The notes under the pieces were generated by a model that saw only the letters and a list, made by a program, of their open reading frames with translations, was not told where the DNA came from and made no database searches. 64,000 nt of DNA, taken from positions 1-64,000 of the forward strand of contig BCAA01000002.1 in NCBI GenBank assembly GCA_001305115.1. Reading direction: 5' to 3'. This document shows positions 28,634-36,778 of the stretch, in pieces. Position numbers and translations under genes: made by a program. The stretch comes from Clostridia bacterium UC5.1-1E11. Lineage in GTDB: Bacteria; Bacillota; Clostridia; Oscillospirales; Acutalibacteraceae. How positions within the stretch are numbered: position 1 is the first letter of the stretch; each line of letters opens with the position of its first letter.

Positions 28634-29808
28634 CAGAACACGAGAAAGAAAAACAGCCAATAGCGGTTTGCTCATTCATAGGACATGAGGAAGTGTACGA
28701 TGCAGACCTTGAACATAGGCTGCAAACGGTGGTCGAGCAAATCATAGAGTACCATGAGACGGTAGAATTTTTGATTTATCCGAGGGGTAGATTTTACTAT
28801 CTTTGTATGTTGGCAGCATTGAGAGCCAGAACCTGCTTTCCTCAAAAAGTCACGATTACTCTGGTGCTTCTGGAGGATAATGCGAAATATACAAAAGTTC
28901 CTATTTTTATTCCCAATAAAGTAGTTACACTTCAATTTAGTCCCACAAAGAAATATGATGTTACCATACCTCGTAAGAAGCTATTGAAGTGGTCAGTGCA
29001 AAAATCCACGCACCTTATCAGTTACAACTATGGCAAGTTATACGATGCTGAAAGCCATATCCCCAAAGGACAAGCCGCACTGAACATCATCAGCTTGACA
29101 AGCCCCGAAACAGAGGAAGCCATTTTAGAGACTGCTCCGCTTATGACAGAAAAAGAACAAATTGTTTTTCAAAGCATGAACGAAGGCTGCTCACTGATAG
29201 AAGCTGGCACAGCACTGGAGGTTGGCCGGGAACGGGCACGGCAGCTCCTGCAACATGGATGCAGAACAATCCGTAAGCATCTGTCCCTGCGTTACAACAA
29301 AGCGATGGCCGCAGAACAGAAGCAAAGAGAGCATACCTGTGGCCTCTTTATTTTGGGTGAGGCTACATACGGCTCGCTAAGCCGCTTCAAAGGTATTTTT
29401 GATTTTCTGACCTCGGCATATGGGATAAAGTGCATCCATGTGGAACAGTCATATATTCACTCCAGTTTTATGTTTGTATTGACCACCTCATACCACAACA
29501 CACTCCATATCACAGGAATGATAGTCGGCAAGTCACTGGCCGAAAGCAACGGCGATTTAGACCATATGCTGGAACGGTTTTGCCCACCCTGCCATGCTGT
29601 GGGATGTGTAAGCCATGCGGGTTTGGAAAATAATGCAGACAGTCTTGATGTAATTATCAATATGCTTGAGCAAACAGATTTTTGCATTTGTGATTTGTCT
29701 GCCACGCCACATGCGGAAAAGATACAAAAATATGCTTCGCAAGTGAAGCGAACAGTGCTGTTGGATTTGAGCAGAACCGATGCCGAAGTGGATAAATATC
29801 GTGAATAG
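28630..29808 (+). CDS. SLOG-like / sigma-70 region 4-like HTH protein of unknown function
   Basis: 392 residues from the ATG at 28630; an earlier in-frame ATG at 28567 would add 21. Three parts are visible. Residues 1-110 are a Rossmann-like domain (IAVCSFIGHEEVYDADL, FLIYPRGRFYYLC, ITLVLLED) resembling the YpsA/SLOG superfamily. About 175-230 is an HTH like sigma-70 region 4 (EKEQIVFQSMNEG, GRERARQLLQHGCRTI). About 240-390 is a second alpha/beta domain (GLFILGEATYGSL, HITGMIVGKSL, FCICDLSAT). SLOG proteins bind nucleotide or nucleotide-derived ligands. With two XRE genes beside it, this is probably a ligand-responsive regulator of a mobile element or a defence island. No effector gene is visible. 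Confidence 0.6.
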   Translation: MTEHEKEKQPIAVCSFIGHEEVYDADLEHRLQTVVEQIIEYHETVEFLIYPRGRFYYLCMLAALRARTCFPQKVTITLVLLEDNAKYTKVPIFIPNKVVTLQFSPTKKYDVTIPRKKLLKWSVQKSTHLISYNYGKLYDAESHIPKGQAALNIISLTSPETEEAILETAPLMTEKEQIVFQSMNEGCSLIEAGTALEVGRERARQLLQHGCRTIRKHLSLRYNKAMAAEQKQREHTCGLFILGEATYGSLSRFKGIFDFLTSAYGIKCIHVEQSYIHSSFMFVLTTSYHNTLHITGMIVGKSLAESNGDLDHMLERFCPPCHAVGCVSHAGLENNADSLDVIINMLEQTDFCICDLSATPHAEKIQKYASQVKRTVLLDLSRTDAEVDKYRE

Positions 29809-29899
29809 GCTAAAATATAATTGAAGAAGTAAGCAATAGACTATCAAATCTAATTGTTTAACGCATATTTTTCATTATATTTGAACTAAATCGGAACAT

Positions 29900-30200
29900 T
29901 TCGTATATATAGATTTTAAAAGGAGGTCCATCTGTCTACAAATTCCCCTACGGCATCAATCTCCGTTAGCTACCCCTTGTCTATCACCTACCGCCCGATC
30001 TCCTTGCTGGCTATCCCACCCTCCGCAGGCTGTCCCGGAGCATGGGGCGCCGAACGTCTCCCCGGAATGGGCCGAGGCAGGAGGCCGAAACGAAGGAATG
30101 GCAAAAAGGGCGGGCGCAGCCGTTTACACGGTGCGCCCGCCCTTTTTGCGTTTATAGTGCTGCTTTCTTCTCCCGTGGGTCTCTCGGCTTGAAGGTGGGT
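29900..30200. other. Island end with possible truncated frame
   Basis: After the SLOG/HTH gene an AAAAGGAGGT ribosome site (29921-29930) precedes a CTG-initiated frame, LSTNSPTASISVSYPLS and on, without an ATG. It runs through the strong terminator at 30103 and so cannot be a normal gene. It looks like a remnant of a mobile-element gene whose start codon has been lost. Confidence 0.35.
30103..30147. terminator. Strong bidirectional terminator
   Basis: Sixteen base pairs without mismatch: AAAAAGGGCGGGCGCA with TGCGCCCGCCCTTTTT, T runs on both strands. It separates the island from the tRNA genes. Confidence 0.85.
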
Positions 30201-30255
30201 TTGCGCCGCACTCTGTTGCGGAAATGGGTGGTTTCATAGCGGTCAAAGAAAAGCA

Positions 30256-30297
30256 ATAATCCGAACCCATCTCCTATCGGAAACAAGTTCGGATTAT
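30256..30297 (-). terminator. Terminator of the tRNA-Leu gene
   Basis: ATAATCCGAAC pairs with GTTCGGATTAT, eight bases after the tRNA 3' end on the minus strand. Confidence 0.6.
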
Positions 30298-30304
30298 ATT
30301 GGTT

Positions 30305-30389
30305 TGGTGCGGGTGACAGGACTTGAACCTGCACGCTTTGCAGCGCAAGAACCTAAATCTTGTGCGTCTGCCAATTCCGCCACACCCGC
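30305..30389 (-). tRNA. tRNA-Leu (anticodon UAG)
   Basis: On the minus strand GCGGGTG starts the acceptor stem, pairing with CACCCGC before the encoded ACCA end. The T arm is GGTTCAAGTCC. The anticodon arm CAAGA-TTTAGGT-TCTTG gives UAG. The long variable arm (CGCTGCAAAGCG) is typical of tRNA-Leu. It reads CUN leucine codons. The island lies just downstream of its 3' end, the usual site for integration, but I found no direct repeat of the tRNA end on the island's far side. Confidence 0.95.
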
Positions 30390-30660
30390 ATATACGGTAT
30401 CCATCCTAATTACAGGGGGGGCTTCCTATGTTAAGCAACCTCTTGAGGAGGATTTTCTGTAAGACAGTATCTTTGAGGAAACTGTGTTCCCTATTATAAC
30501 GAATTTTACAGTCAATTGCAAGTCTTTCTCAGAGAGATCTTGACTTTCTATCTAAATTTTACTATAATAATAGAGCTATACGATTCTCTTTATTTTTGGA
30601 AGAGTTTTGTGTAGTTTTGGTTTATTGAATTCTTAGGATCGACGGACAATATTTATTTAC

Positions 30661-30736
30661 CGGGGTGTAGCGCAGTTGGTAGCGCGCCTGCTTTGGGAGC
30701 AGGATGCCGCAGGTTCAAATCCTGTCACTCCGACCA
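30661..30736 (+). tRNA. tRNA-Pro (anticodon UGG)
   Basis: CGGGGTG pairs with CACTCCG (one G-U), followed by ACCA. The anticodon stem-loop CTGCT-TTGGG-AGCAG carries UGG, and the T arm is GGTTCAAATCC. It reads all CCN proline codons with wobble. It is divergent from tRNA-Leu. Confidence 0.95.
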
Positions 30737-30737
30737 T

Positions 30738-30775
30738 ATCTGCGGTGAGCTTTTTGCACACCGCAGATCTTTTTT
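30738..30775 (+). terminator. Terminator of the tRNA-Pro gene
   Basis: ATCTGCGGTG and CACCGCAGAT form ten base pairs followed by six T, one base after the tRNA end. Confidence 0.85.
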
Positions 30776-30847
30776 GTGGATAATACAGATGTATAGAAAT
30801 TTTTATTACTCATGCAGGGAAAGATAGGGGGAGATTTGTAAAATAAA

Positions 30848-32536
30848 ATGATGGATAGAAATGAAGCAAAAACCATTATATTCGAAGAAAAAAGTATCCC
30901 TAAAATCCTCTTGCATATAGCACCGCCAGTTATGTTGGCACAGTTGATCCAAGCTTTATATAATATTGTGGACAGCTTTTTTGTGGGCCAATACTCCGGG
31001 GATGGTCTGACGGCTTTATCCGTGATCTTTCCTATTCAGTTGATCGTTACCGCATTGGCTGTAGGCACTGGTGTTGGGGTAAACACATTGATGTCGCGTT
31101 ATTATGCCCAGGGTCAAGAGGAAAAGGCAAACAAAGCGGCTGGGACTGGCATCTTGTTATCCCTTGTGAGTTGGATTTTATTCGCGATTGCCAGCACCAT
31201 TTTGATGGAGCCCTATGTCTTGGTTTCCGTAAAATCTGCAAAAGCGGTGGAATTTGCCATGACTTATGGTACCATTGTTTGTGTTGGCAGTTTCGGCCTC
31301 TTTTTTGAGAGCATTTGGACCAAGGTACATCAAGCAAAGGGAAATATGAAATTGCCCATGTTTGCCCAGATAGCGGGTGCAGCCACCAACATTGTTCTGG
31401 ACCCTGTCCTAATATTTGGATTTGGCTTTATTCCTTCTATGGGGGTTGCGGGTGCCGCCTATGCCACCATCATTGGGCAGATCGTTGCAGCGACGATTAC
31501 GGCCTCCGGGTTTAAAAAGCCTCCGTGCTTGGCTGATGTCCGACATTTTGCAAAGCGGATCTATCAGTTGGGATACCCTTCTATCTTCATGCAAATGCTT
31601 TATACGGTTTATATCGTCATACTCAATATCATCCTTGCAGGTTTTTCTGACGCTGCTGTGACGGTACTGGGACTCTATTATAAAGTGCAATCCTTTTTCT
31701 TTATTCCCCTTTCTGGATTACAGACCTGTATTGTCCCCTTGTTGAGCTATACATATGCTAAGGGAGAATATCAACGGTGTAAGCATATTATGACCAATTC
31801 AGTCATAATGGCAGTCAGTTTTATGTTGTTTGGCGTTTTATGTTTTGAGTTCATCCCCACGCAGCTTCTAGGGATTTTTTCAACAGAAGCTACGGTGCTA
31901 TCCATTGGAGAAAATGCTTTCCGAATCATCGGAATCAGTTTTATCCCTGCTGTATTTTCTCTAATCAGCCCGGTATTTTTCCAGGCCATTGGCTCTTCTG
32001 GACCAAGTGTATTGCTATCTCTAACACGGCAGATTTTTTGCCTGATTCCGATCTTTTGGGTTTTATCTTTTATGGGGTTGGAATATACATGGTTTGCCTT
32101 CCCCATCGCAGAAATCGTGACCGGCAGTGTTGGCTGGCTTCTATATAGGCGCAAACTCAAGCAGTGGAACTTCTATGATGAAAAACAGACCGAAATAAAC
32201 AAGGGGGACATTCGTATGAAATTGATTACTGCTATCATAAACCGAAAGGACGTAGGCGAGGTTTGTACCTCTCTGACAGAGGCCGGGTACTATTTTACTA
32301 AGATGATGTCCTCCGGCGGTTTCCTGACATCCGGAAACACCACACTCATCATAGGGACCGAGAAAGACAAGGTAAAGGACGTCATGGAAATCATCCGCAG
32401 CCACTGTTCCAAGCGGACAGAAGAGGTCGCCACAAACCTTCAGACCGCTACGCCATCTGCTGCATATCCAGCACAAGTCACCGTCGGCGGCGCCACGGTT
32501 TTTGTTACAGACGTAGAGGAATTTGAAAAGATGTAA
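30848..32536 (+). CDS. MATE efflux transporter, reading through into a c-di-AMP receptor domain
   Basis: As given, one frame of 562 residues. Residues 1-445 are a typical MATE exporter with twelve membrane helices (SIPKILLHIAPPVMLAQLI, LYNIVDSFFVGQYSG, NIVLDPVLIFGFG). Residues 457-562 are a complete DarA/PstA-type receptor. MATE proteins export drugs or metabolites with Na+ or H+ gradients. The fusion may be false: shortening the A run in GATGAAAAACAG (near 32183) by one base creates a TAA 17 bases before the receptor ATG, which has its own ribosome site. GGGGGAGA precedes the ATG at 30848. Confidence 0.85.
   Translation: MMDRNEAKTIIFEEKSIPKILLHIAPPVMLAQLIQALYNIVDSFFVGQYSGDGLTALSVIFPIQLIVTALAVGTGVGVNTLMSRYYAQGQEEKANKAAGTGILLSLVSWILFAIASTILMEPYVLVSVKSAKAVEFAMTYGTIVCVGSFGLFFESIWTKVHQAKGNMKLPMFAQIAGAATNIVLDPVLIFGFGFIPSMGVAGAAYATIIGQIVAATITASGFKKPPCLADVRHFAKRIYQLGYPSIFMQMLYTVYIVILNIILAGFSDAAVTVLGLYYKVQSFFFIPLSGLQTCIVPLLSYTYAKGEYQRCKHIMTNSVIMAVSFMLFGVLCFEFIPTQLLGIFSTEATVLSIGENAFRIIGISFIPAVFSLISPVFFQAIGSSGPSVLLSLTRQIFCLIPIFWVLSFMGLEYTWFAFPIAEIVTGSVGWLLYRRKLKQWNFYDEKQTEINKGDIRMKLITAIINRKDVGEVCTSLTEAGYYFTKMMSSGGFLTSGNTTLIIGTEKDKVKDVMEIIRSHCSKRTEEVATNLQTATPSAAYPAQVTVGGATVFVTDVEEFEKM
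32216..32536 (+). CDS. darA: Cyclic-di-AMP receptor, DarA/PstA family (possibly separate gene)
   Basis: 106 residues, the full length of DarA. It has the PII-like fold signatures MKLITAIINRKD, the ligand-loop SSGGFLTSGNTTLIIG, and the C-terminal VTVGGATVFVTDVEEFEKM. In Firmicutes this cytoplasmic trimer binds c-di-AMP. An AAGGGGG ribosome site lies eight bases before the ATG, so it can be made independently of the MATE part even though the frame is open through both. See the transporter entry for the indel that would separate them. Its partner and output are unknown in all species. Confidence 0.8.
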   Translation: MKLITAIINRKDVGEVCTSLTEAGYYFTKMMSSGGFLTSGNTTLIIGTEKDKVKDVMEIIRSHCSKRTEEVATNLQTATPSAAYPAQVTVGGATVFVTDVEEFEKM

Positions 32537-33060
32537 AGATCCCTCCGGAATTAGGCCATCCCGCCCATATATCCACCGCGTGCGTCCGCGATGAGCCTAG
32601 GCATTCCGGCTCCTACCCATCTCTATAAAACGCGCAGGGCCATTTCCCTCTAAAAATAAATTTAGCCGATACTGCAAGTATCTGTATCGGTTAAAAATGT
32701 GAATGATTTACACAAGCACAGTGGTCTTCTAGCACGGCGCAATAATCCCCATATGCCGATGGGACATCATTAAAACGAGAGGATACCGGCCGTTTTTTCC
32801 TTTCACCGTTTTCTATTTTTTCACAAAAATTGGGGCATAACCAGTAACGAATCGGAGAGTTCATGTAAGACTCTCCGATCTTTTTGTCCATTTTATTTTT
32901 ATGATAGAGACCGATGCCGCTGTGCTTTTCAGCGATAAGACGTTTGAACGTATTCTGCTATTTAAAACCTGCTTTTTTCTAATGGTTTCGCTTTTAACCG
33001 AAAGGTAAAAGCAACCTGATCCCCTACTTTTGCCCATCCTGCAGATGATACCTTATCAAA
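32537..33060. other. Intergenic region with hairpins
   Basis: No convincing gene. GCCGATAC/GTATCGGT near 32665-32690 may terminate the transporter transcript. A plus-strand terminator is at 32851-32885 with no gene just before it, so an unrecognised small transcript could end there. Confidence 0.4.
32851..32885 (+). terminator. Orphan intrinsic terminator
   Basis: ATCGGAGAGT pairs with ACTCTCCGAT, followed by TTTTT. There is no plus-strand protein gene in the 300 bases before it. Confidence 0.7.
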
Positions 33061-33061
33061 A

Positions 33062-33090
33062 AAGGACTGCCGCTCCTCGCAGCAGTCCTT
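33062..33090 (-). terminator. Terminator of the small membrane-protein gene
   Basis: AAGGACTGC and GCAGTCCTT form the stem. On the minus strand it is followed by TTTTTT. It lies 43 bases after the minus-strand gene at 33134. Confidence 0.65.
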
Positions 33091-33133
33091 CGGCTATTAT
33101 CCTGTTTTCCAACAGGTACATTTTGCGTGAATC

Positions 33134-33338
33134 CTAATTGAGGCTATGGAGTTGTGCTTTTACCAGGCTTCCTGCACAATCTTTCGCTGTATTCTCTGCC
33201 GGGTCCTCTTCGTATTTTACGGCTGAACCGGCTTTCATGTAAAATATTGCCATAGCTGCTAAGAAGGACACAGCAGCACGGAGAGGCCGATGAAAAAACA
33301 ACCTTTAGAATAATAACCGTTAACCGGCGTTTTTTCAT
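33134..33338 (-). pseudogene. Small membrane-anchored protein, frameshifted
   Basis: GGGGGAAG precedes an ATG at 33338. Read across three frames it gives MKKRRLTVIILK, GCFFIGLSVLL, then LAAMAIFYMKAGSAVKY and SLVKAQLHSLN with a stop at 33134: about 68 residues with one N-terminal membrane segment. Two single-base changes are needed, in the AAAGG and TTCTTAGC segments. It is either a decayed gene or two more assembly errors. Function unknown. Confidence 0.4.
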
Positions 33339-33409
33339 CAGCTTCCCCCTACTGCCGCCCAACAGCGACTGATGTCCCCGTGCGCGGTAGAAGGTTCGCA
33401 GAGTCAATA

Positions 33410-34010
33410 TATTGAGGATGTAACTTGTAATCGGTTTCTCTTGTATATACGCTCTTCCTAACCAGCAGGATGGCTAACCCCCTTACATACGGCGAAACCA
33501 CACCCTATAGAAAAGAAGGCAGCATCAATACCATTAGCCTCTGGCTAACCGCCGCCGGTCTAATCCGTGATTATGAATCTCTTCGCCGACAGAATGCCGC
33601 TACCAATGAACCCACAATCTGGATACCCTTTTCGTCCGTTCTTGATAAATATCCCTATGCCCAAACATCCATCTAGGTCGCAGTCTCCAGCCGCTCTCAC
33701 GACTGAAAGACAACTATATTCTGGCAAATAGAAGCCACCCATTCATTTTCATTTTTCGTTCTTTAAGCGCTTAATTTGTTGTAAATGGCTTGCCATCGAT
33801 TTTCACGCCCGAGTATTGGTGTCGAAAGTAGACTTTTAAAACCGAAAATGCTATAATAAACAAAAATATTGTGATATGATGTAAAGTAATGAGTTTTATC
33901 TGTGCAGAGATGGTTAAACTGCACAAAATTCAGGAAATGTAGGCGTTTGATCTAAAGTGTCTTTTATGTAAAAAATGTGGATTCCAAAGTCTACCATCAA
34001 AACCAACATA
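33410..34010. other. Intergenic region, nothing recognised
   Basis: About 600 bases between the small membrane protein and the recombinase. It has short frames on both strands but none with a ribosome site or a recognisable motif. It becomes AT-rich toward 34000. Confidence 0.4.
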
Positions 34011-34014
34011 GATT

Positions 34015-34622
34015 TCACATATTTATTGTGATTAATTGGTTCCATTTTAAGAATGTGCTATGCGCTACACCAAGTTCCCGAGCGGCAGCACGCGCCGTGA
34101 TACAACCGTCTCGGTATCGAGTTTGCAATTCATAAAACCGGTCTGGAATGGGCATCTTCTCCCGGCCAAACCGTACGCCTTTTGCTTTGGCTGCTGCAAT
34201 CCCTTCCGCTTGCCTCTGCTTGATGTTTTCGCGTTCCATCTGCGCTACATAGCTCAAAATTTGGAGGACCAGATCAGCGATAAAGGTTCCAGTCAGATCT
34301 TTTCCCTTCTGTCGGGTGTCGAGTAATGGCATGTCCAAAACAACGATATGAGCCCGTTTCTCTTTGGTAATCAGGCGCCACTGTTCTTGAATTTCGCTGT
34401 AATTACGGCCAAGCCGGTCAATGGATTTTACCGCCAGTACATCGCCAGGTTTCAAGCGGCGCAAGAGCCTTTTGTACTGTGGCCGGTTAAAGTCCTTTCC
34501 ACTGAGCTTGTCCATAAAAATCTGTTTTTGGGTACGCCAAATTCCTGCATTGCAAGAATTTGGCGGTCTTCATTTTGATCTTTTGTAGATACTCGTACAT
34601 ACCCCAAAACCAACTCTTCCAT
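34015..34622 (-). CDS. Serine recombinase, resolvase/invertase type (frameshifted)
   Basis: About 202 residues. The nucleophile Ser is in GYVRVSTKDQNEDRQ, followed by VKSIDRLGRNYSEI, QMERENIKQRQAEGI (the E helix) and a C-terminal HTH (GCITARAAARELGVAHSTF). One missing A in the run near 34527 (PKNRFLW to PKKQIFMDKLSGKDF) puts the N-terminal 40 residues out of frame. Small serine recombinases of this size act as DNA invertases or resolvases. No transposase or second recombination site is visible nearby, so its substrate is unknown. Confidence 0.85.
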
Positions 34623-34638
34623 CTTTTACCTACATCTC

Positions 34639-34672
34639 CAATCATTGTAATTTGGTATACAATCATTGTATA
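34639..34672. promoter_or_regulatory. Repeated CAATCATTGTA boxes upstream of the recombinase
   Basis: CAATCATTGTA occurs at 34639-34649 and, inside the palindrome TATACAATCATTGTATA, at 34656-34672, just upstream of the recombinase start. This could be its recombination (res-like) or operator site. Confidence 0.5.
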
Positions 34673-34679
34673 GGATAGA

Positions 34680-34900
34680 CATCTTTAGGTCTTTTATCAG
34701 TGAAACACATAAAAACAATCGAATAGTACGTGAATATTATCGACATTATTAAATAGAATTCACTATTTTTGATATTTATAGGTTAAAATTTGTCTTATAT
34801 AAATTTCTAATTAGTAAAAATATTTTCTCATATGGCCTGCTCATCTGTATCTTAATAATATTTCTCAAATGGGCACACTTCCCCAAAAATAGTTATCTAA
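34680..34900. other. AT-rich intergenic region
   Basis: About 220 bases, very AT-rich, no gene or structured RNA recognised. Confidence 0.4.
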
Positions 34901-34903
34901 ACA

Positions 34904-34947
34904 AAAAGGCCTCTTGTATCCGATCATTCGGATACAAGAGGCCTTTT
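34904..34947. terminator. Very strong bidirectional terminator
   Basis: A 20-base-pair stem without mismatch (AAAAGGCCTCTTGTATCCGA and its complement) with a four-base loop, T runs on both strands. It terminates the lipoprotein gene at 34963. Confidence 0.9.
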
Positions 34948-34962
34948 ATACGATTACCTGGT

Positions 34963-35709
34963 TTAAAATGCCATGGCGAAATTGTCAAAGCGCCATCCAT
35001 TTTCAGTCCTTACCATATGGATGGGGTATTCTTGTGTCGTTTCCTTCGCAGAACCACCCTTCTCGCCGAAACCTGCATCTTCCCTATAATGTCCTATTAG
35101 ATGAAATGTAAGCTCCTCTGCGCTTTGACTGACCAATTCGAAAGAAGTACTGACATAATCAATGTTTCCGCCGCGATCTCCGGGAGAACTAAACAACCGG
35201 TCATTTCCATCATCCATATACAATTGAGTGTCGTTCCGCAAGCGGTTTGCATAATCCTCCGTAAATACGCTCTCCAGCGCCTTTTGAAATGCTGAATAGC
35301 TTTCAAACCCTTTATCTAGGTAAAAAGTGCGCTCATTATCTCCTTGGATACTCACGCTCCTGTCGAGGGCAAAACCCCCTGACATGGAAAAATGATAATA
35401 CATGCGATAGGCTGCCCGATACAACTGCTGCTGATCTTCCGTTAGAAAATCCGGTACCGGTAGATCGGCTGACAACTCCGGGTCCGGAATCCATGCATCC
35501 GCCAAAGCCCCTTCCCCACTGCTTTCCGCCTCCACAGAGGAACCATTCTCCGCTAAACCGGACATCTGAGAGGATGGTAACCCCTGGGGTACAGCACTGG
35601 AAGTGGATAAAGACGTGCTAGCCGTCGGATTCGGCGGCGAACAACTGGTGCATACCCCAATGACCACCAACGTAATAACAAACAGGGCAATCCTTTGTTT
35701 CATATTCAT
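34963..35709 (-). CDS. Putative lipoprotein, unknown function
   Basis: 248 residues. A lipoprotein signal peptide ends with the lipobox GVCTSC. A Ser/Thr/Pro-rich linker (about 28-75) precedes an alpha/beta domain of about 170 residues (DFLTEDQQQLYRAAYRMYYHF, ESVFTEDYANRL, TQEYPIHMVRTENGWRF). The domain layout recalls small extracellular NTF2-like or IseA-like proteins, but I cannot assign a family. It is alone between two terminators, downstream of argF on the same strand. Confidence 0.75.
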   Translation of the reverse strand: MNMKQRIALFVITLVVIGVCTSCSPPNPTASTSLSTSSAVPQGLPSSQMSGLAENGSSVEAESSGEGALADAWIPDPELSADLPVPDFLTEDQQQLYRAAYRMYYHFSMSGGFALDRSVSIQGDNERTFYLDKGFESYSAFQKALESVFTEDYANRLRNDTQLYMDDGNDRLFSSPGDRGGNIDYVSTSFELVSQSAEELTFHLIGHYREDAGFGEKGGSAKETTQEYPIHMVRTENGWRFDNFAMAF

Positions 35710-35754
35710 TCACCTATCCATTCAATTGGAAAACATTTGCCGTGAAAAATCAAA

Positions 35755-35817
35755 AAGGGACAGCGCGGCCACTCCGCCGGTTATCCCACCGGCAGCCATA
35801 TGCCGTTGCTGTCCCTT
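35755..35817 (-). terminator. Terminator of the arginine operon
   Basis: AAGGGACAGC pairs with GCTGTCCCTT and encloses a second stem (CCGCCGGT/ACCGGC). On the minus strand it is followed by TTTTTGATTTTT, 12 bases after the argF stop. Confidence 0.75.
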
Positions 35818-35828
35818 GAGAACTTTGT

Positions 35829-36737
35829 TTATTTTCTGCCCAAAAGCTTGACCAAAACAGCCTTTTGAGCATGCAGGCGGTTCTCCGCCTCATCAAAGAT
35901 CTCCGTGGAATGCTTCTCCAGAATCTCCGCTGTGATCTCTTCTCCGCGGTGTGCTGGCAGGCAATGCTGTACCATTGCATCCGGCTTTGCAACGGACATG
36001 ACCTCATCATTGATCTGGAAGCCTTGGAATGCCTTGCGGCGCTTCTGCGCCTCTTCCTCTTGCCCCATGGAGGCCCAAACGTCCGTAATCACCACATCGG
36101 CGCCGCGCGCGGCCTCCTTTGGATCGTTTGTAATGCTGAATGCCGGATGCTGCACTGCGAAATCCAAAACCATCGGATTCGGTTTGTAATCATTCGGGCA
36201 GGCAACCGCCACTTCCATCTTCATCTTCAAGCATCCAACAATCAATGAGTTCATCATATTGTTGCCATCGCCAATGAAGCACATCTTCAGCCCATCCAGG
36301 CTGCCCTTGTGCTCCCGGATGGTCATCAAGTCAGCCAAAACCTGGCATGGATGGGCAAAATCCGTCAATCCGTTGATGATCGGGATGGTGCCATTTTGCG
36401 CCAAGGCATCCACTTCGGACTGCTTGTAGGTGCGGATCATAATTCCATCGAGGTAACGGGACAACACCCGAGCTGTATCCTCGACCGGTTCGCCGCGGCC
36501 GATCTGCAAATCACTGGCCGAAAGGAAAATCGGCAGGCCGCCGAGTTGGTACATACCGACTTCAAAGGATACACGGGTTCTTGTGGAAGCTTTCTCAAAA
36601 ATCATACCCAGTGTTTTCCCCGCTAAGTAGCGGTGTTCAATGCCGTGCTTCTGCTCATACTTGAGCTGATCGGCCAAATTGAGGATTTCCGTAATATCCT
36701 CGGTGGAAAGGTCCAACATTTTTAAAAGGTGTTTCAT
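35829..36737 (-). CDS. argF: Ornithine carbamoyltransferase
   Basis: 302 residues. The carbamoyl phosphate site STRTRVSFEVG, HPCQVLADLMTI, the ornithine loop DVWASMGQE and HCLPAHRG are all intact. It makes citrulline from ornithine and carbamoyl phosphate in the cytoplasm. GGAGGG precedes the ATG. It is the last gene of the arginine operon and is followed by a terminator. No arcA or arcC is nearby, so it is the biosynthetic enzyme. Confidence 0.96.
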   Translation of the reverse strand: MKHLLKMLDLSTEDITEILNLADQLKYEQKHGIEHRYLAGKTLGMIFEKASTRTRVSFEVGMYQLGGLPIFLSASDLQIGRGEPVEDTARVLSRYLDGIMIRTYKQSEVDALAQNGTIPIINGLTDFAHPCQVLADLMTIREHKGSLDGLKMCFIGDGNNMMNSLIVGCLKMKMEVAVACPNDYKPNPMVLDFAVQHPAFSITNDPKEAARGADVVITDVWASMGQEEEAQKRRKAFQGFQINDEVMSVAKPDAMVQHCLPAHRGEEITAEILEKHSTEIFDEAENRLHAQKAVLVKLLGRK

Positions 36738-36778
36738 CGGTCAATCCCTCCGTGTCCGCCATGAGGCGGTTCAATTGA

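Noticed and set aside
30305-30389. tRNA-Leu as attachment site of the 27.5-30.2 kb island
   Set aside because: Position is suggestive, but I found no direct repeat of the tRNA 3' end at the far edge near 27.5 kb; only a weak ttggttggtgca resemblance.
32691-32891. 66-codon minus-strand frame starting MDKKIGESY
   Set aside because: It begins inside an intrinsic terminator, lacks a ribosome site and matches no family.
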